Below are positions 9,038 through 17,336 of a stretch of DNA of 64,000 nucleotides, one piece after another; within the stretch, counting starts at the first letter, position 1, and each line of letters begins with the position of its first letter. The notes under the pieces were generated by a model, which did not search any database, was not told the origin of the DNA, and was given only the letters and a program-made list of their open reading frames with translations. A program made the translations under genes and the position numbers. Source of the stretch: Glacieibacterium arshaanense (GTDB lineage Bacteria; Pseudomonadota; Alphaproteobacteria; Sphingomonadales; Sphingomonadaceae); NCBI RefSeq assembly GCF_004681125.1, contig NZ_SIHO01000002.1:1021413-1085412 (forward strand), given 5' to 3'.

Positions 9038-9691
9038 CTAGTCGTCCTTCGCTTTCGCCGCTGCCGCATCCCTCTCCGCGATCCGCGCCCAGAATTCCTC
9101 GCGTGAGTTGGTGCGCGGGAACTCGGTGTCGGGGACGGCGACGTTCAGGAACGCGCACAGCGGTGCCCAACCTTGCGCGGGGTCGAAGATCAGCAGGCGT
9201 TCGGGGGCGATGGACGCCACGACTTCGGCATTGTGGCGTTCGAACGCGGCGATGACGTTGGCGCGGGTGTAGTCATAGCCGAAGGTGTCGCGGCCGACGA
9301 TGAACAGCGTGGCTTGCCGCGGGTCGTTCGGGTCTTCGCGCGGGATCGCCGCGGCTTGCGTCATTACTTTCAGGATGGTTTCGGCCATGCTGTCGGCCCA
9401 GCGTTCGGGGTCGCGTTTTGACAGGATGACCTTGGCATCGGGGTAGCGGTCGGCGAGTTGTTTGTAGAAGTGCGCGCTCGGCCAATCGACGCTGGCGCGG
9501 TAGTGCGCGAAGATGTCGTCCCAGTCGACGGCTTCGCCCTGGACGGCGCGAAACCAGAACGCCATTTGCTCGGGGTGTTCGAAGACTTCGGTCATGTGGT
9601 GGCACGGGCCGAAGCCGAGTTCGACCAGCGCGGCTTGCAGCGTCTTTGTGCCGGTGCGGCCGAGCCCGGCGCCGATGACTTGCAGTGACAT
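9038..9691 (-). CDS. Sulfotransferase family protein
   Basis: A PAPS-dependent sulfotransferase-like protein, 217 residues. The N-terminal GAGLGRTGTKTLQ is the phosphosulfate-binding loop, and KVILSKRDPERWADSM is the second nucleotide-binding strand typical of this family. The start at 9691 (MSLQVIG) is placed by the GGGGGAATTTCGC ribosome site; the frame also opens at 9712. Cytoplasmic; the acceptor is unknown. It is transcribed alone and convergent with the PH-domain gene. Confidence 0.8.
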   Translation of the reverse strand: MSLQVIGAGLGRTGTKTLQAALVELGFGPCHHMTEVFEHPEQMAFWFRAVQGEAVDWDDIFAHYRASVDWPSAHFYKQLADRYPDAKVILSKRDPERWADSMAETILKVMTQAAAIPREDPNDPRQATLFIVGRDTFGYDYTRANVIAAFERHNAEVVASIAPERLLIFDPAQGWAPLCAFLNVAVPDTEFPRTNSREEFWARIAERDAAAAKAKDD

Positions 9692-9831
9692 GCGAAATTC
9701 CCCCCGGAACATTTATGTAGCGACTATGCGCCCCGCCGTGCGCCGAAACAAGCGCGGGTGCGAAAATGTGTGGACACGTTTTGTTCTCATGATATTCTGC
9801 CGCCCATAACTCGCTTTGGGAGGCGCAGGAC

Positions 9832-10221
9832 ATGATTGGCTATGCAAATATCGGTACCAACGACTTGGCGAAGGCGACGGCGTTTTACGACGCGCTGTTC
9901 GGCGTGATCGGCATCGGGCGGCTGATGGAGTTTCCGACCGGCGCGGTGGCCTATGGTAGCAGCTGGACGGCGCCGATGATCGCCGTCGGCCCGCCGTATG
10001 ACGGCAAGCCGGCGAGCGTCGGCAACGGCTGCATGCTGGCACTGCCGATGGACACGCGCGCCAAGGTCGATGCGGTGCACGCCAAGGCGCTCGCGCTGGG
10101 CGGCAAGGACGAGGGCGCGCCCGGCGTGCGCGGCGACGAGGGCGAGCAGGCGTTCTACGGCGCCTATTTCCGCGATCTCGACGGCAACAAGTTCTGCGCG
10201 TTCCGCGTCGGGCCGGCCTGA
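9832..10221 (+). CDS. VOC-family (glyoxalase/bleomycin-resistance-like) protein
   Basis: A 129-residue single-domain protein of the vicinal-oxygen-chelate superfamily. It has the paired beta-alpha-beta modules with MIGYANIGTNDLAKATAFYD at the start and YFRDLDGNKFCAF at the end, the usual site of the C-terminal metal-binding acidic residue. A good ribosome site (GGGAGGCGC) precedes the ATG. It sits 10 bp before the serine-hydrolase gene and probably shares its message. Substrate unknown: possibly an isomerase, dioxygenase or resistance protein. Confidence 0.8.
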   Translation: MIGYANIGTNDLAKATAFYDALFGVIGIGRLMEFPTGAVAYGSSWTAPMIAVGPPYDGKPASVGNGCMLALPMDTRAKVDAVHAKALALGGKDEGAPGVRGDEGEQAFYGAYFRDLDGNKFCAFRVGPA

Positions 10222-10231
10222 CCTTGCCAGC

Positions 10232-11494
10232 ATGAATTTGGTACTCCGCGTTGCGGCGCTGTTGCTGGTGTTGATGCCGGCGCCCGTGCTGGCAGCTGAG
10301 CCGCTCGCGGCGCTGGTCGCGGGTACGACGGCGGCGTCACCGCCGCTCACCGGGCTGGCGGTGGTGGTGGCCGACCGTGACAAGGTGGTGCGCAGCGCCG
10401 CGCTGGGCGATGCTGTGGTGGCACCGCCGCGCGCGCTGACGCCAGACACGCCGGTGCGCGTTGCTTCGATTTCGAAGCTGACGGTGGCGGTTGCGGTGAT
10501 GCGGCTTGTCGAGGCGGGGCAGCTCGATCTTGACCGTGATGTGTCGAGCTATCTCGGCTGGACGCTGCGCAATCCGGGCTTTCCCGCTGCGCCGCTGACG
10601 CTGCGGCAATTGCTCAGCCACACCTCGGGCATCGACGACGGGCCGGGGTATAGTTTCCCGCTTGGCACCAGTCTGCGCGACGGGCTGACGGCGGTGCACT
10701 GGTCGGCCTATGCGCCCGGCGTGCGGTTCAGCTACGCCAACCTCAACTACGGCATTATCGCGACGGTGATGGAGGCGGCGACGCACCAGCGCTTCGACCG
10801 GCTGATGACGGCGCAGGTGTTCGCGCCGCTGCGGCTCGACGCCTGTTTCAACTGGTCGGGCTGTTCGGACGCCGCGGTGGAGGCAGCGGCGACGCTGTAC
10901 CGCAAGGGCATCGACGAGGACCACTGGAACCCCGCCGGGCCGTGGGTGGCGCAGGTCGATGATCTACGCGGCGTGCGGCCGGCGTGCCCGGTGCGCGGCA
11001 TGGCGACCTGCGACATCGCGAGCTACGTCCCAGGCACCAACGGCACGCTGTTTTCGCCACAAGGCGGCTTGCGTATATCGGCGCTGGGGCTGGCCAAGAT
11101 CGGCCGGCTGTTGCTGCGCGGCGGCGAGGTTGACGGCGTGCGGCTGCTCAAGCCCGAAACCGTCAAGGCGCTGTTGACGCCGGTATGGAACGGCACGCCG
11201 CCGATTGGCGACAATTACGATGGGCTGATGCGCTGCTACGGACCGGGGCTGCAGTGCCTGACCGGCGGGGCAGGCGACCAGCCCGTCGCAGGCAAGCCAC
11301 TGACCGGCTGGGGGCATCTGGGCGAGGCGTATGGCCTTTACGGCGGGTTGTGGATTGACCCGGCGCGCGACCGCGTCTTCGTCTATCTGATTACCGGTAC
11401 CGGCGATGATCCGGCGAAATATCCGGGCGTTCGCTCGAAGTTCCTGTCGTTCGAGGAGGCGGTGCTGACCGATCTGGCGACGCGCTCAGACTGA
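10232..11494 (+). CDS. Secreted serine hydrolase, class C beta-lactamase fold
   Basis: An exported 420-residue penicillin-binding-protein/beta-lactamase-like hydrolase. It has a signal peptide (LLLVLMPAPVLAA), the SxxK motif SISK (Ser79-Lys82), the YAN triad (residues 168-170) and LLSHTSGIDD, all family hallmarks. The frame is open from 9998, but that part overlaps the VOC gene; the ATG at 10232 begins a proper signal peptide. It may be an esterase, D-aminopeptidase or beta-lactamase-like enzyme acting in the periplasm. Its end overlaps the convergent membrane-protein gene by nine bases. Confidence 0.85.
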   Translation: MNLVLRVAALLLVLMPAPVLAAEPLAALVAGTTAASPPLTGLAVVVADRDKVVRSAALGDAVVAPPRALTPDTPVRVASISKLTVAVAVMRLVEAGQLDLDRDVSSYLGWTLRNPGFPAAPLTLRQLLSHTSGIDDGPGYSFPLGTSLRDGLTAVHWSAYAPGVRFSYANLNYGIIATVMEAATHQRFDRLMTAQVFAPLRLDACFNWSGCSDAAVEAAATLYRKGIDEDHWNPAGPWVAQVDDLRGVRPACPVRGMATCDIASYVPGTNGTLFSPQGGLRISALGLAKIGRLLLRGGEVDGVRLLKPETVKALLTPVWNGTPPIGDNYDGLMRCYGPGLQCLTGGAGDQPVAGKPLTGWGHLGEAYGLYGGLWIDPARDRVFVYLITGTGDDPAKYPGVRSKFLSFEEAVLTDLATRSD

Positions 11495-12160
11495 CATCGC
11501 CACCTGCATCATCGCAATGAACAGCGCGGCGCCGGTTGCAAGGATGGCGAGTGCGGTGAGCCAGCTCCGCAGCACGCTGCAGCCGTGCACCGCTTGTGCA
11601 ACGCGCGCCTGCGCAACCACGAACCACAGCGCCGCAGCCGCCATCAGCGCGGTGACCAACGCGAAATTGGCGTTGACGAAATCGGCCGAGGTGCTGGTGG
11701 CAAACGACACCAGCAGCGCGAACGGCGCCGCCAGATAGAATTGCTGGTAGAATATCGGCCGCAGCATATTTCGGTCGAGCGCCACGCGCGCCACCTGGCG
11801 CCAGACCAATGCACCAACGATTGGCCAGATCAGGAAGGTCGCGGCGCGGAACAGCAACGTGTTCTCCTCGCTCGCCATTGCCAGCCGCGCCAGCGCATTG
11901 CCCGACTGCGCGATCTGCGAGGCACCGAACGGCATTGCCGCCAGATGCGCGGCAAAGATCGCGAACAGGAAGCACAGCGGCGGGTTGAGGTTGTCGCTGT
12001 AATGCCCGGCGTCGGTATCGCCACTTTCCTGCTGGATGACCTGCATCATCGCCACCGGCCGCAGCACGATGCGCACCAGCGTCACCGGAAACAGGATCAG
12101 GCTGATGACCATTTCATAGAGCAGGTCTTCGAGCGAGCGGATGAACTTGAACGGTTCCAT
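11486..12160 (-). CDS. Multi-pass inner-membrane protein of unknown function
   Basis: A 224-residue protein with about five or six hydrophobic segments, rich in Ala, Leu and Phe. It begins MEPFKFIRSLEDLLYEMVIS. The family was not recognised with certainty; the layout recalls permease-like or Yip1-like membrane domains. The start at 12160 is chosen because upstream codons lie in the metallo-hydrolase gene. It is only 4 bp from that gene's stop and probably forms an operon with the hydrolase and the methyltransferase upstream on the same strand. Confidence 0.7.
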   Translation of the reverse strand: MEPFKFIRSLEDLLYEMVISLILFPVTLVRIVLRPVAMMQVIQQESGDTDAGHYSDNLNPPLCFLFAIFAAHLAAMPFGASQIAQSGNALARLAMASEENTLLFRAATFLIWPIVGALVWRQVARVALDRNMLRPIFYQQFYLAAPFALLVSFATSTSADFVNANFALVTALMAAAALWFVVAQARVAQAVHGCSVLRSWLTALAILATGAALFIAMMQVAMSV

Positions 12161-12164
12161 CGCG

Positions 12165-13238
12165 TCAGTCCGTGACCAGCGCGTCGACCGGCAGCGCGTC
12201 GATTTCGATGACCGCGCCGGCAGTTTCTGCCGTGAAGCGGTGCGGCGCGATTCCGGCATCGGCCAGCGCATCGGCCAGTGCTGCGGGCGGCCTGTCAATG
12301 GCCTCGTCGGTCAGCTTGAACACGCCCCAGTGCATGCCGATGGCGTGCGCCGGCGCCAGCTCGGCGAAGGCCGCGACCGCATCGGCGGGATTCATGTGGT
12401 GATATTGCATGAACCAGCGCGGCTCATAGGCGCCGATGCCGAGCAGCGCCAGCCGCACCGGCCCGTGGCGGCGCACGGCTGCGAAGGCCGCAGCGTCGAG
12501 CCCGCAGTCGCCCGAAAAATAGACGCTGCCACCGGGCAGCGCGAGCGTGAAGCCGCACCACAAGGCGCGGTAGCTGTCGAAGCCCCAACGCGATGACCAG
12601 TGCTGGACGCGTTCGATATGCACCTGTGCCGCTGGGCCAAGGTCGAAGCTGTCGCCCCAGTCGCCCTCGGTCGCAGTGATGCCGTGACGCGCCAGCAGCG
12701 CGGCGTTGCCGATGGGCGTGATAATGCGCGGCCGGTCGCGCGCCCACAGCCGCTTGAGCGTGGCAAGATCGAGGTGGTCATAGTGATTGTGGCTGAGCAG
12801 CACGACATCGATGCGCGGCAGGTCATCGAAGCGTACCCCTGGTGCCCGCACGCGCCTTGGCCCCGCCCATTGGAAAGGACTGGCGCGGTCGCTCCACACC
12901 GGATCGGTCAGGATGTTGAGGCCCTGCGTCTGGATCAGCACGGTGACATGGCCGACCATGGTGGTCACCAGAGCATCGCCGTCGATGCGCTCGGCCGGGA
13001 TCACTGGCGTCACCGGCACCGATTTCGGCCAGGGCGCGGCCTTCGACGTCAGCTTCCACCGCAGCATGTCGCTTGCCCCGTGATATTTCGGCTGCGGCCC
13101 GATGTTGCGGAAACGTACGCCATCGAAATGTTCGGTCACCGGCCCGCGCCACCAGTCGCGCGCGACGAACGCGACAAAGCCGCGCCGCGCCAGCCACAGC
13201 GCCGCCACCAGCCCGGCAATGACCGCAATTGCCATCAT
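12165..13238 (-). CDS. MBL-fold metallo-hydrolase, NAPE-PLD/UlaG-like
   Basis: A zinc-dependent metallo-beta-lactamase-fold hydrolase, 357 residues, with an N-terminal membrane anchor. SHNHYDHLD carries His150, His152, Asp154 and His155; FSGDCGLD and the late MHWGVFKLTDE supply further metal ligands. The sequence before the fold (YHGASDMLRWKLTS) and the MQYHHMNP box resemble NAPE-phospholipase D/UlaG-type hydrolases. The ATG at 13238 overlaps the upstream methyltransferase stop (TGATG), indicating translational coupling. The substrate is probably a phospholipid or lactone, but this is unproven. Confidence 0.85.
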   Translation of the reverse strand: MMAIAVIAGLVAALWLARRGFVAFVARDWWRGPVTEHFDGVRFRNIGPQPKYHGASDMLRWKLTSKAAPWPKSVPVTPVIPAERIDGDALVTTMVGHVTVLIQTQGLNILTDPVWSDRASPFQWAGPRRVRAPGVRFDDLPRIDVVLLSHNHYDHLDLATLKRLWARDRPRIITPIGNAALLARHGITATEGDWGDSFDLGPAAQVHIERVQHWSSRWGFDSYRALWCGFTLALPGGSVYFSGDCGLDAAAFAAVRRHGPVRLALLGIGAYEPRWFMQYHHMNPADAVAAFAELAPAHAIGMHWGVFKLTDEAIDRPPAALADALADAGIAPHRFTAETAGAVIEIDALPVDALVTD

Positions 13239-14083
13239 CAGGCGCGCATCGCCTGCACGATCCACACCGCGGCAGGCAGTTTGACACCGTCGGGGCCGTC
13301 ATAGGACGCGAGCGCCTTGCGGACGGCTTCGGCCACCGGCGCGACGCGGTCGGGGTTTTCGCGCAACGCCATGCCGAGCGGGCCGACGCGGAAGGTCATG
13401 TCGACCGTAGCGGCAAGGTCGCCGCTGCCAATCTCGGCGTCGTATTTCTCGATATTGACCGAATGCCAGCCCGACCCTGACAGGATCGCATGGACGCGGT
13501 CGGGGTTGGCAAAGGCGAACGGCCCCGGCGCCAGCGGGTCAGACGGCGGTAGCGGCGGCAAAAGCGGCAGCGCCGCCTCCAGCGGCACGCGCATCCAGTC
13601 ATTTTCCGCCAGTGGCCGCCAGCACACGAAAGTCAGCCGGCCGCCCTCGACCAGTTTGGTGGCGATGTTGGCAAACGCCGCCGTAGGATCGGCGAAGAAC
13701 ATCACCCCGAAGCGCGAAAATACCGCGTCGAAACCGTTGCGGCCGAAGTCATCGGTCTGCGCATCGGCATCGCGGAACGCGACGTTGGGCACGCCCACCG
13801 CACGCTTGCGCGCCACATCGAGCATCGGCTTCGAAATATCGAGCCCCAGTACCGATCCGCCCGGCGTCACCTCGGTGGCCAGCGCCAGCGTCGTCTGCCC
13901 GCAGCCGCAACCGATATCGAGAATGCGCTCGCCGGGCTGCGGCGCCAGCGCGCGGATGCCGGCATCGCCCAGCGGCGCAATCTGACGGTCGAGCTGTTCC
14001 TGGAAACGCGCCCAGGTCTCGCCGGCCTTGGCGTTCCAGTAATCGATTTGCGCGGCATTGGCCGGTGGCGCGGCGTCGGTCAT
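13238..14083 (-). CDS. Class I SAM-dependent methyltransferase
   Basis: A 281-residue Rossmann-fold methyltransferase. Motif I ILDIGCGCGQ (residues 54-63), the acidic strand SVLGLDISKPML, and GFDAVFSRFGVMFF after it are clear. It looks like UbiE/arsenite-methyltransferase-type small-molecule enzymes; the substrate is unknown. The start at 14083 has AAAGGGAGATCACC upstream, while the frame extends to 14116. It is first gene of a likely three-gene operon with the metallo-hydrolase and membrane protein. Confidence 0.85.
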   Translation of the reverse strand: MTDAAPPANAAQIDYWNAKAGETWARFQEQLDRQIAPLGDAGIRALAPQPGERILDIGCGCGQTTLALATEVTPGGSVLGLDISKPMLDVARKRAVGVPNVAFRDADAQTDDFGRNGFDAVFSRFGVMFFADPTAAFANIATKLVEGGRLTFVCWRPLAENDWMRVPLEAALPLLPPLPPSDPLAPGPFAFANPDRVHAILSGSGWHSVNIEKYDAEIGSGDLAATVDMTFRVGPLGMALRENPDRVAPVAEAVRKALASYDGPDGVKLPAAVWIVQAMRA

Positions 14084-14136
14084 GGTGATCTCCCTTTGCG
14101 GCGAAACGTCGGGCATTGGACCGTCAAGGTCAAGTT

Positions 14137-14246
14137 AGGGCCTCCGGCGGGCAGGGCCCAGGCCCTGCACCCAATTGTTATGCGCTCTTCAAATGGGTGC
14201 AGGCCGCCGTCTTGGATAAGTGCTGGCCTGCCCGCCGGAGGCTCTT
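14137..14246. repeat. Interspersed inverted repeat, paired copy with enlarged right arm
   Basis: Left half 14137-14178 has inner palindrome GGGCCCAGGCCC. The right half (14191-14246) carries GGCC...GGCC around a longer ~17-base loop instead of the usual tight palindrome. The right tip ends 5 bp from the stop of the gene at 14251. Confidence 0.9.
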
Positions 14247-14250
14247 GCCC

Positions 14251-14859
14251 TTAAAGCCCCAGCGCCTTGCGCACGTCGGCCACGGTCTCAGCGCCCGCCT
14301 GCGAGGCCTTGTCGGACGCGGTGATGTCGACTTCGGCGCGGTCGAGGCGGCCCGTCCAGCGCAATACCACGGGCTCGACGGTCGCGGCGTTGGGTGACGC
14401 GGCGTCGTAAATCAGCACCAGCCGCTGCGTACCGTCGGCATCGGACTTGAGCAGGCTGACGGCTTTGACGCCGCGGCAGGTTTCGGCCTCCCAATTGTCG
14501 GTGCCGATCGTCTGGATGACCTTGACGCGGCCGTCGGCGTTGACCCCGACGACGAAGCAGCCGTGGACCGGGCTGGCCCCGTCGCGCGCGACCTGGCCTG
14601 AACCGGAAACCAGCAGCCCCTTGAACTGCTTGCCGCGCAGCACGCGGAAGCTCTGCGCGTCATCGATGGCGACATCGCCGACGGTGTTCGCCGCGACGCC
14701 GCGCGCCTTGGCGATCAGCGCTGCGTCGCTGGCGGCGGTCGGGCGCAAAGCCAGCGTCGCGGCGGGCAGCAACAGCGCTGCCGCGGTAATCACCCCCCAC
14801 TTCAGCGCCGTCCGTGGATGCTGCAACTGTGTTTCAGAGGCGTTTGCTGAGGAGTTCAT
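14251..14859 (-). CDS. Membrane-anchored or secreted protein of unknown function
   Basis: A 202-residue protein with an N-terminal hydrophobic segment (about residues 19-42: signal peptide or anchor), followed by a ~150-residue soluble domain containing FRVLRGKQFKGLLVSGSG and two cysteines (HGCFVVGV and AETCRG), which may form a periplasmic disulfide. The family is not recognised. Its start overlaps the end of the muramidase gene by 26 bases on the same strand, so the two are translated together and may act together in the envelope. Confidence 0.65.
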   Translation of the reverse strand: MNSSANASETQLQHPRTALKWGVITAAALLLPAATLALRPTAASDAALIAKARGVAANTVGDVAIDDAQSFRVLRGKQFKGLLVSGSGQVARDGASPVHGCFVVGVNADGRVKVIQTIGTDNWEAETCRGVKAVSLLKSDADGTQRLVLIYDAASPNAATVEPVVLRWTGRLDRAEVDITASDKASQAGAETVADVRKALGL

Positions 14860-15706
14860 AATTCTGCTTCATCTTCAGGTCGTAGTGGTTTTCGGCGTAG
14901 CCGGGACCGTTGTAGATGCGCGCGAATGTTGTCCAGTCCTTCGCCTTGATGGCGGCGCGCAGCCGCGGGTTGGCGACGACGAAGTTGCCGAAGGCCTCGA
15001 TCTGCTTGCCCAGCGAATGCTTCATCGCCGCGACAAAGTCCTCGACATTGGCAAAGCCGGCGGCGGCGTAGTTGGCGCCCATGATCTGGAACGCTCCCCA
15101 GGATGCCGACTGCAGCGCTGCGTGGCGATCGAGCGCGATGGCGCGGTCGAGCTTGGCGTACTGCGCCGAAAACTTGCCGTAGCCGCCCGACTTCTGGTTC
15201 GAAATGTCGGGGTGCGCGGCATCGAACCGGTGGCCGGTCAGGCGACTGAAATAGTGGCGTTCGAACAGGATCATCGGGCGCCCCAGCGCATCGAACGCGC
15301 CACGAATACCGACTTCGGTCATCGTTACCGCTTTTACCGCAGCGACTTCGCAGCCGATCAGCTTGGCAGCGGCGGCGATCTGCGCGTCATTGGCGGCGGC
15401 GTCTTCGGCGGGCGAGGGGGCCGGGGTCGCCGGCGACGGGGCGGGCGGGACGATGCGGGCTTCGCTGACCAGCTTCTTGATGGTGTTGCGGCCGGGGCTG
15501 ATGACGCCGTCGGGCTTGGCGAGTTTGACGATCTTGCCCTGGAAGGCGAGAATGGCGGCCTCGGTTGCGGGATCGAGCACGCCGGTTTCGGCCAAGGGCG
15601 GCAGCGCTAGCGCCTTGACGCAATAGTTGAGCAATTGCTGGACAAGCTTGACGTCGGTAGCCTTGTTCGGCTGGCCGCGGCCAACGGGCGAAGTAATATC
15701 AGTCAT
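14834..15706 (-). CDS. N-acetylmuramidase with peptidoglycan-binding domain, endolysin-like
   Basis: A 290-residue predicted cell-wall hydrolase. Residues ~10-80 resemble a PG_binding_1 repeat (ending GVISPGRNTIKKLV). A Pro/Ala linker follows, then a DUF3380-type muramidase domain with VKAVTMTEVGIRGAF, ILFERHYFSRLTGHRF and WGAFQIMGANY. Glu in MTEVG is the likely catalytic acid. There is no signal peptide, as in many phage endolysins, but no phage genes are nearby. Coupled to the overlapping gene at 14251. It could be a domesticated endolysin or an effector needing another export route. Confidence 0.8.
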   Translation of the reverse strand: MTDITSPVGRGQPNKATDVKLVQQLLNYCVKALALPPLAETGVLDPATEAAILAFQGKIVKLAKPDGVISPGRNTIKKLVSEARIVPPAPSPATPAPSPAEDAAANDAQIAAAAKLIGCEVAAVKAVTMTEVGIRGAFDALGRPMILFERHYFSRLTGHRFDAAHPDISNQKSGGYGKFSAQYAKLDRAIALDRHAALQSASWGAFQIMGANYAAAGFANVEDFVAAMKHSLGKQIEAFGNFVVANPRLRAAIKAKDWTTFARIYNGPGYAENHYDLKMKQNYELLSKRL

Positions 15707-15823
15707 GACGGTTCCTCCCTCGCAGTCAGTCTATGCCAAGCCCGCGACGGTGTCTTGCGGATTGTCCGGCGCCGGCGTTTCGCCTAGGTCATCGGCGACC
15801 AATTCGCGCTGCGGCAGGGAGCA

Positions 15824-16408
15824 TTGACGGTGACGATTGCAACGCGGCAGTGGTTGTTCAACGCTTTCAAGGTCAGCGTCTACACGCTGCTGGTCATCAA
15901 CATCTTCCTCTACCTGCGCCACGGCACGCTCAACGAGGCGCTCGACAGCCTCGGCTGGGTGCTGCTGCTCGGGGTATTCGAATGGGAAACCCGTGCGCTC
16001 GCGGCGCCTTATGTCAGCGGCTTCGAAAAGGCCGGGCTGTGGGCGCTGCAGATCATCGGCTACGGCCTGGCGATCAACGCGGCGCGGGTCTATTTCATGT
16101 CTGCCGAGTGGCTCGATTTCGCCAACGCCGTGCTGTGGCTGCTGGTCTGTGCGACGATCATCTATGACGTGTTCGTGCCCGGCGAATTCGGCACGCACGA
16201 ATGGCGTGTCCGCAACGCCATCAAGATCTGCCTTTACGTCGCGCTCGGCGGCATCGCGCTATGGTGGGGCCTGACCAGCGACTGGCTCGATTTCTACGAC
16301 GCGCTGCTTTGGATCCTGTGCTTCTTCGTCATCGAGCTCAACATCTTCAAACACGAAGTCGAGCTTGAACACGCGCATCATCCGGACGGGGCAGACGGCG
16401 CGGCGTAG
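15824..16408 (+). CDS. Five-helix membrane protein of unknown function
   Basis: A 194-residue integral membrane protein with about five hydrophobic helices (VSVYTLLVINIFLYL first) and a His/Asp-rich C-terminal tail (HAHHPDGADG). The first codon appears to be TTG at 15824, preceded by GGCAGGGA; a GTG at 15830 is an alternative. The family was not recognised. The next membrane-protein gene starts 61 bp downstream on the same strand, so co-transcription is likely. Confidence 0.65.
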   Translation: MTVTIATRQWLFNAFKVSVYTLLVINIFLYLRHGTLNEALDSLGWVLLLGVFEWETRALAAPYVSGFEKAGLWALQIIGYGLAINAARVYFMSAEWLDFANAVLWLLVCATIIYDVFVPGEFGTHEWRVRNAIKICLYVALGGIALWWGLTSDWLDFYDALLWILCFFVIELNIFKHEVELEHAHHPDGADGAA

Positions 16409-16469
16409 CCGCAGGATTGACGCCGCGCCAGCGCTGTCGCACACCTGCGCCACGCAACAACCGGGGGGT

Positions 16470-17243
16470 ATGATGGCGACAATGCAGGCGGCGGTGCCGC
16501 GCGGGCAGGCCGATTTCGACCGCAGCATGCCGCATGACCGCACCGCGGTGCTGGTCGCGATCGGTGTGCTGTGGTTCGCGCTGTTGTCGGGGTTCATCCC
16601 CGACATGCTGAAAATTGCCGGCGACCCGACTGCCAAGCCCTACGAACCGATCACCCACCTCCATGCGCTGCTGGCGTTCGGCTGGATGGCGCTGCTGACA
16701 TGGCAGGCCGGGCGCGTCCGCGTCGGCGACATCGCCGGGCATCGGCGCAGCGGCCGGCGCTTTGGCCCGGCGATGGCAGCGGCGGTGGCGGTGACGGCGC
16801 TCGGCACGGTCTGGGCGGCCGACCGCGCGCGACTGGTGCTCGGCGGGATCAAGATCGAACGCCTCTCGTTCCAACTCGGCCACATCATCCCGTTCGCCGT
16901 GCTGACCGCGGCGGCGCTGCTGATGACGCGCCAGCCCGGCGCGCACAAACGCCTGATGATCCTCGCCGTCGCGGCGATTACCGACACCGGCTTCAGCCGC
17001 TGGCTGGGGCCGCAAATCAAAACCCTGCTCGGCGACGGGCCGGCGACAGAAATGCTCGGGCGCTTTCCCATCGCCTGGGGGCTGATTTTGGCGATGGCGG
17101 CGTATGATCTCTATAGCCGCGGCCGCCTGCATCCGGTATTCCTGCCGGCGGCGGGGCTGATCATCGGCACCGAGATGGTGTCGCTGTGGCTCTATCTCTC
17201 ACCCTGGTGGCCGGCGGTGGCGACGCGGATGATCGGCGGATAG
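16470..17243 (+). CDS. Multi-pass membrane protein of unknown function
   Basis: A 257-residue protein with about seven hydrophobic segments. HLHALLAFGWMALL and LGHIIPFAVLTAAALL contain conserved-looking His residues that could bind heme or metal; this is an inference. The ATG at 16470 has GGGGGGT directly before it; the frame is open from 16365 but lacks a ribosome site there. The stop TAG overlaps the first base pair of a repeat element. Convergent with fumarase. Confidence 0.65.
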   Translation: MMATMQAAVPRGQADFDRSMPHDRTAVLVAIGVLWFALLSGFIPDMLKIAGDPTAKPYEPITHLHALLAFGWMALLTWQAGRVRVGDIAGHRRSGRRFGPAMAAAVAVTALGTVWAADRARLVLGGIKIERLSFQLGHIIPFAVLTAAALLMTRQPGAHKRLMILAVAAITDTGFSRWLGPQIKTLLGDGPATEMLGRFPIAWGLILAMAAYDLYSRGRLHPVFLPAAGLIIGTEMVSLWLYLSPWWPAVATRMIGG

Positions 17244-17336
17244 AGCCTCCGGCGGGCAGGGCCTTAGGCCCTGCACCCAATTGTTGTGCACTCTTCAAAT
17301 GGGTGCAGGGCTCAGCCCTGCCCGCCGGAGGCCCTT
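17242..17336. repeat. Interspersed inverted repeat, paired copy
   Basis: Two facing ~40-bp halves with inner palindromes GGGCCTTAGGCCC (left) and GGGCTCAGCCC (right) and a short AT-rich loop. The left tip overlaps the TAG stop at 17241-17243 and the right tip overlaps the TAA stop of fumarase, so the element fills the whole gap between two convergent genes and may act as a bidirectional terminator. Confidence 0.92.

Noticed and set aside
9998..10231. Longer start for the serine hydrolase
   Set aside because: This stretch lies inside the VOC gene and would bury the signal peptide that begins at 10232.
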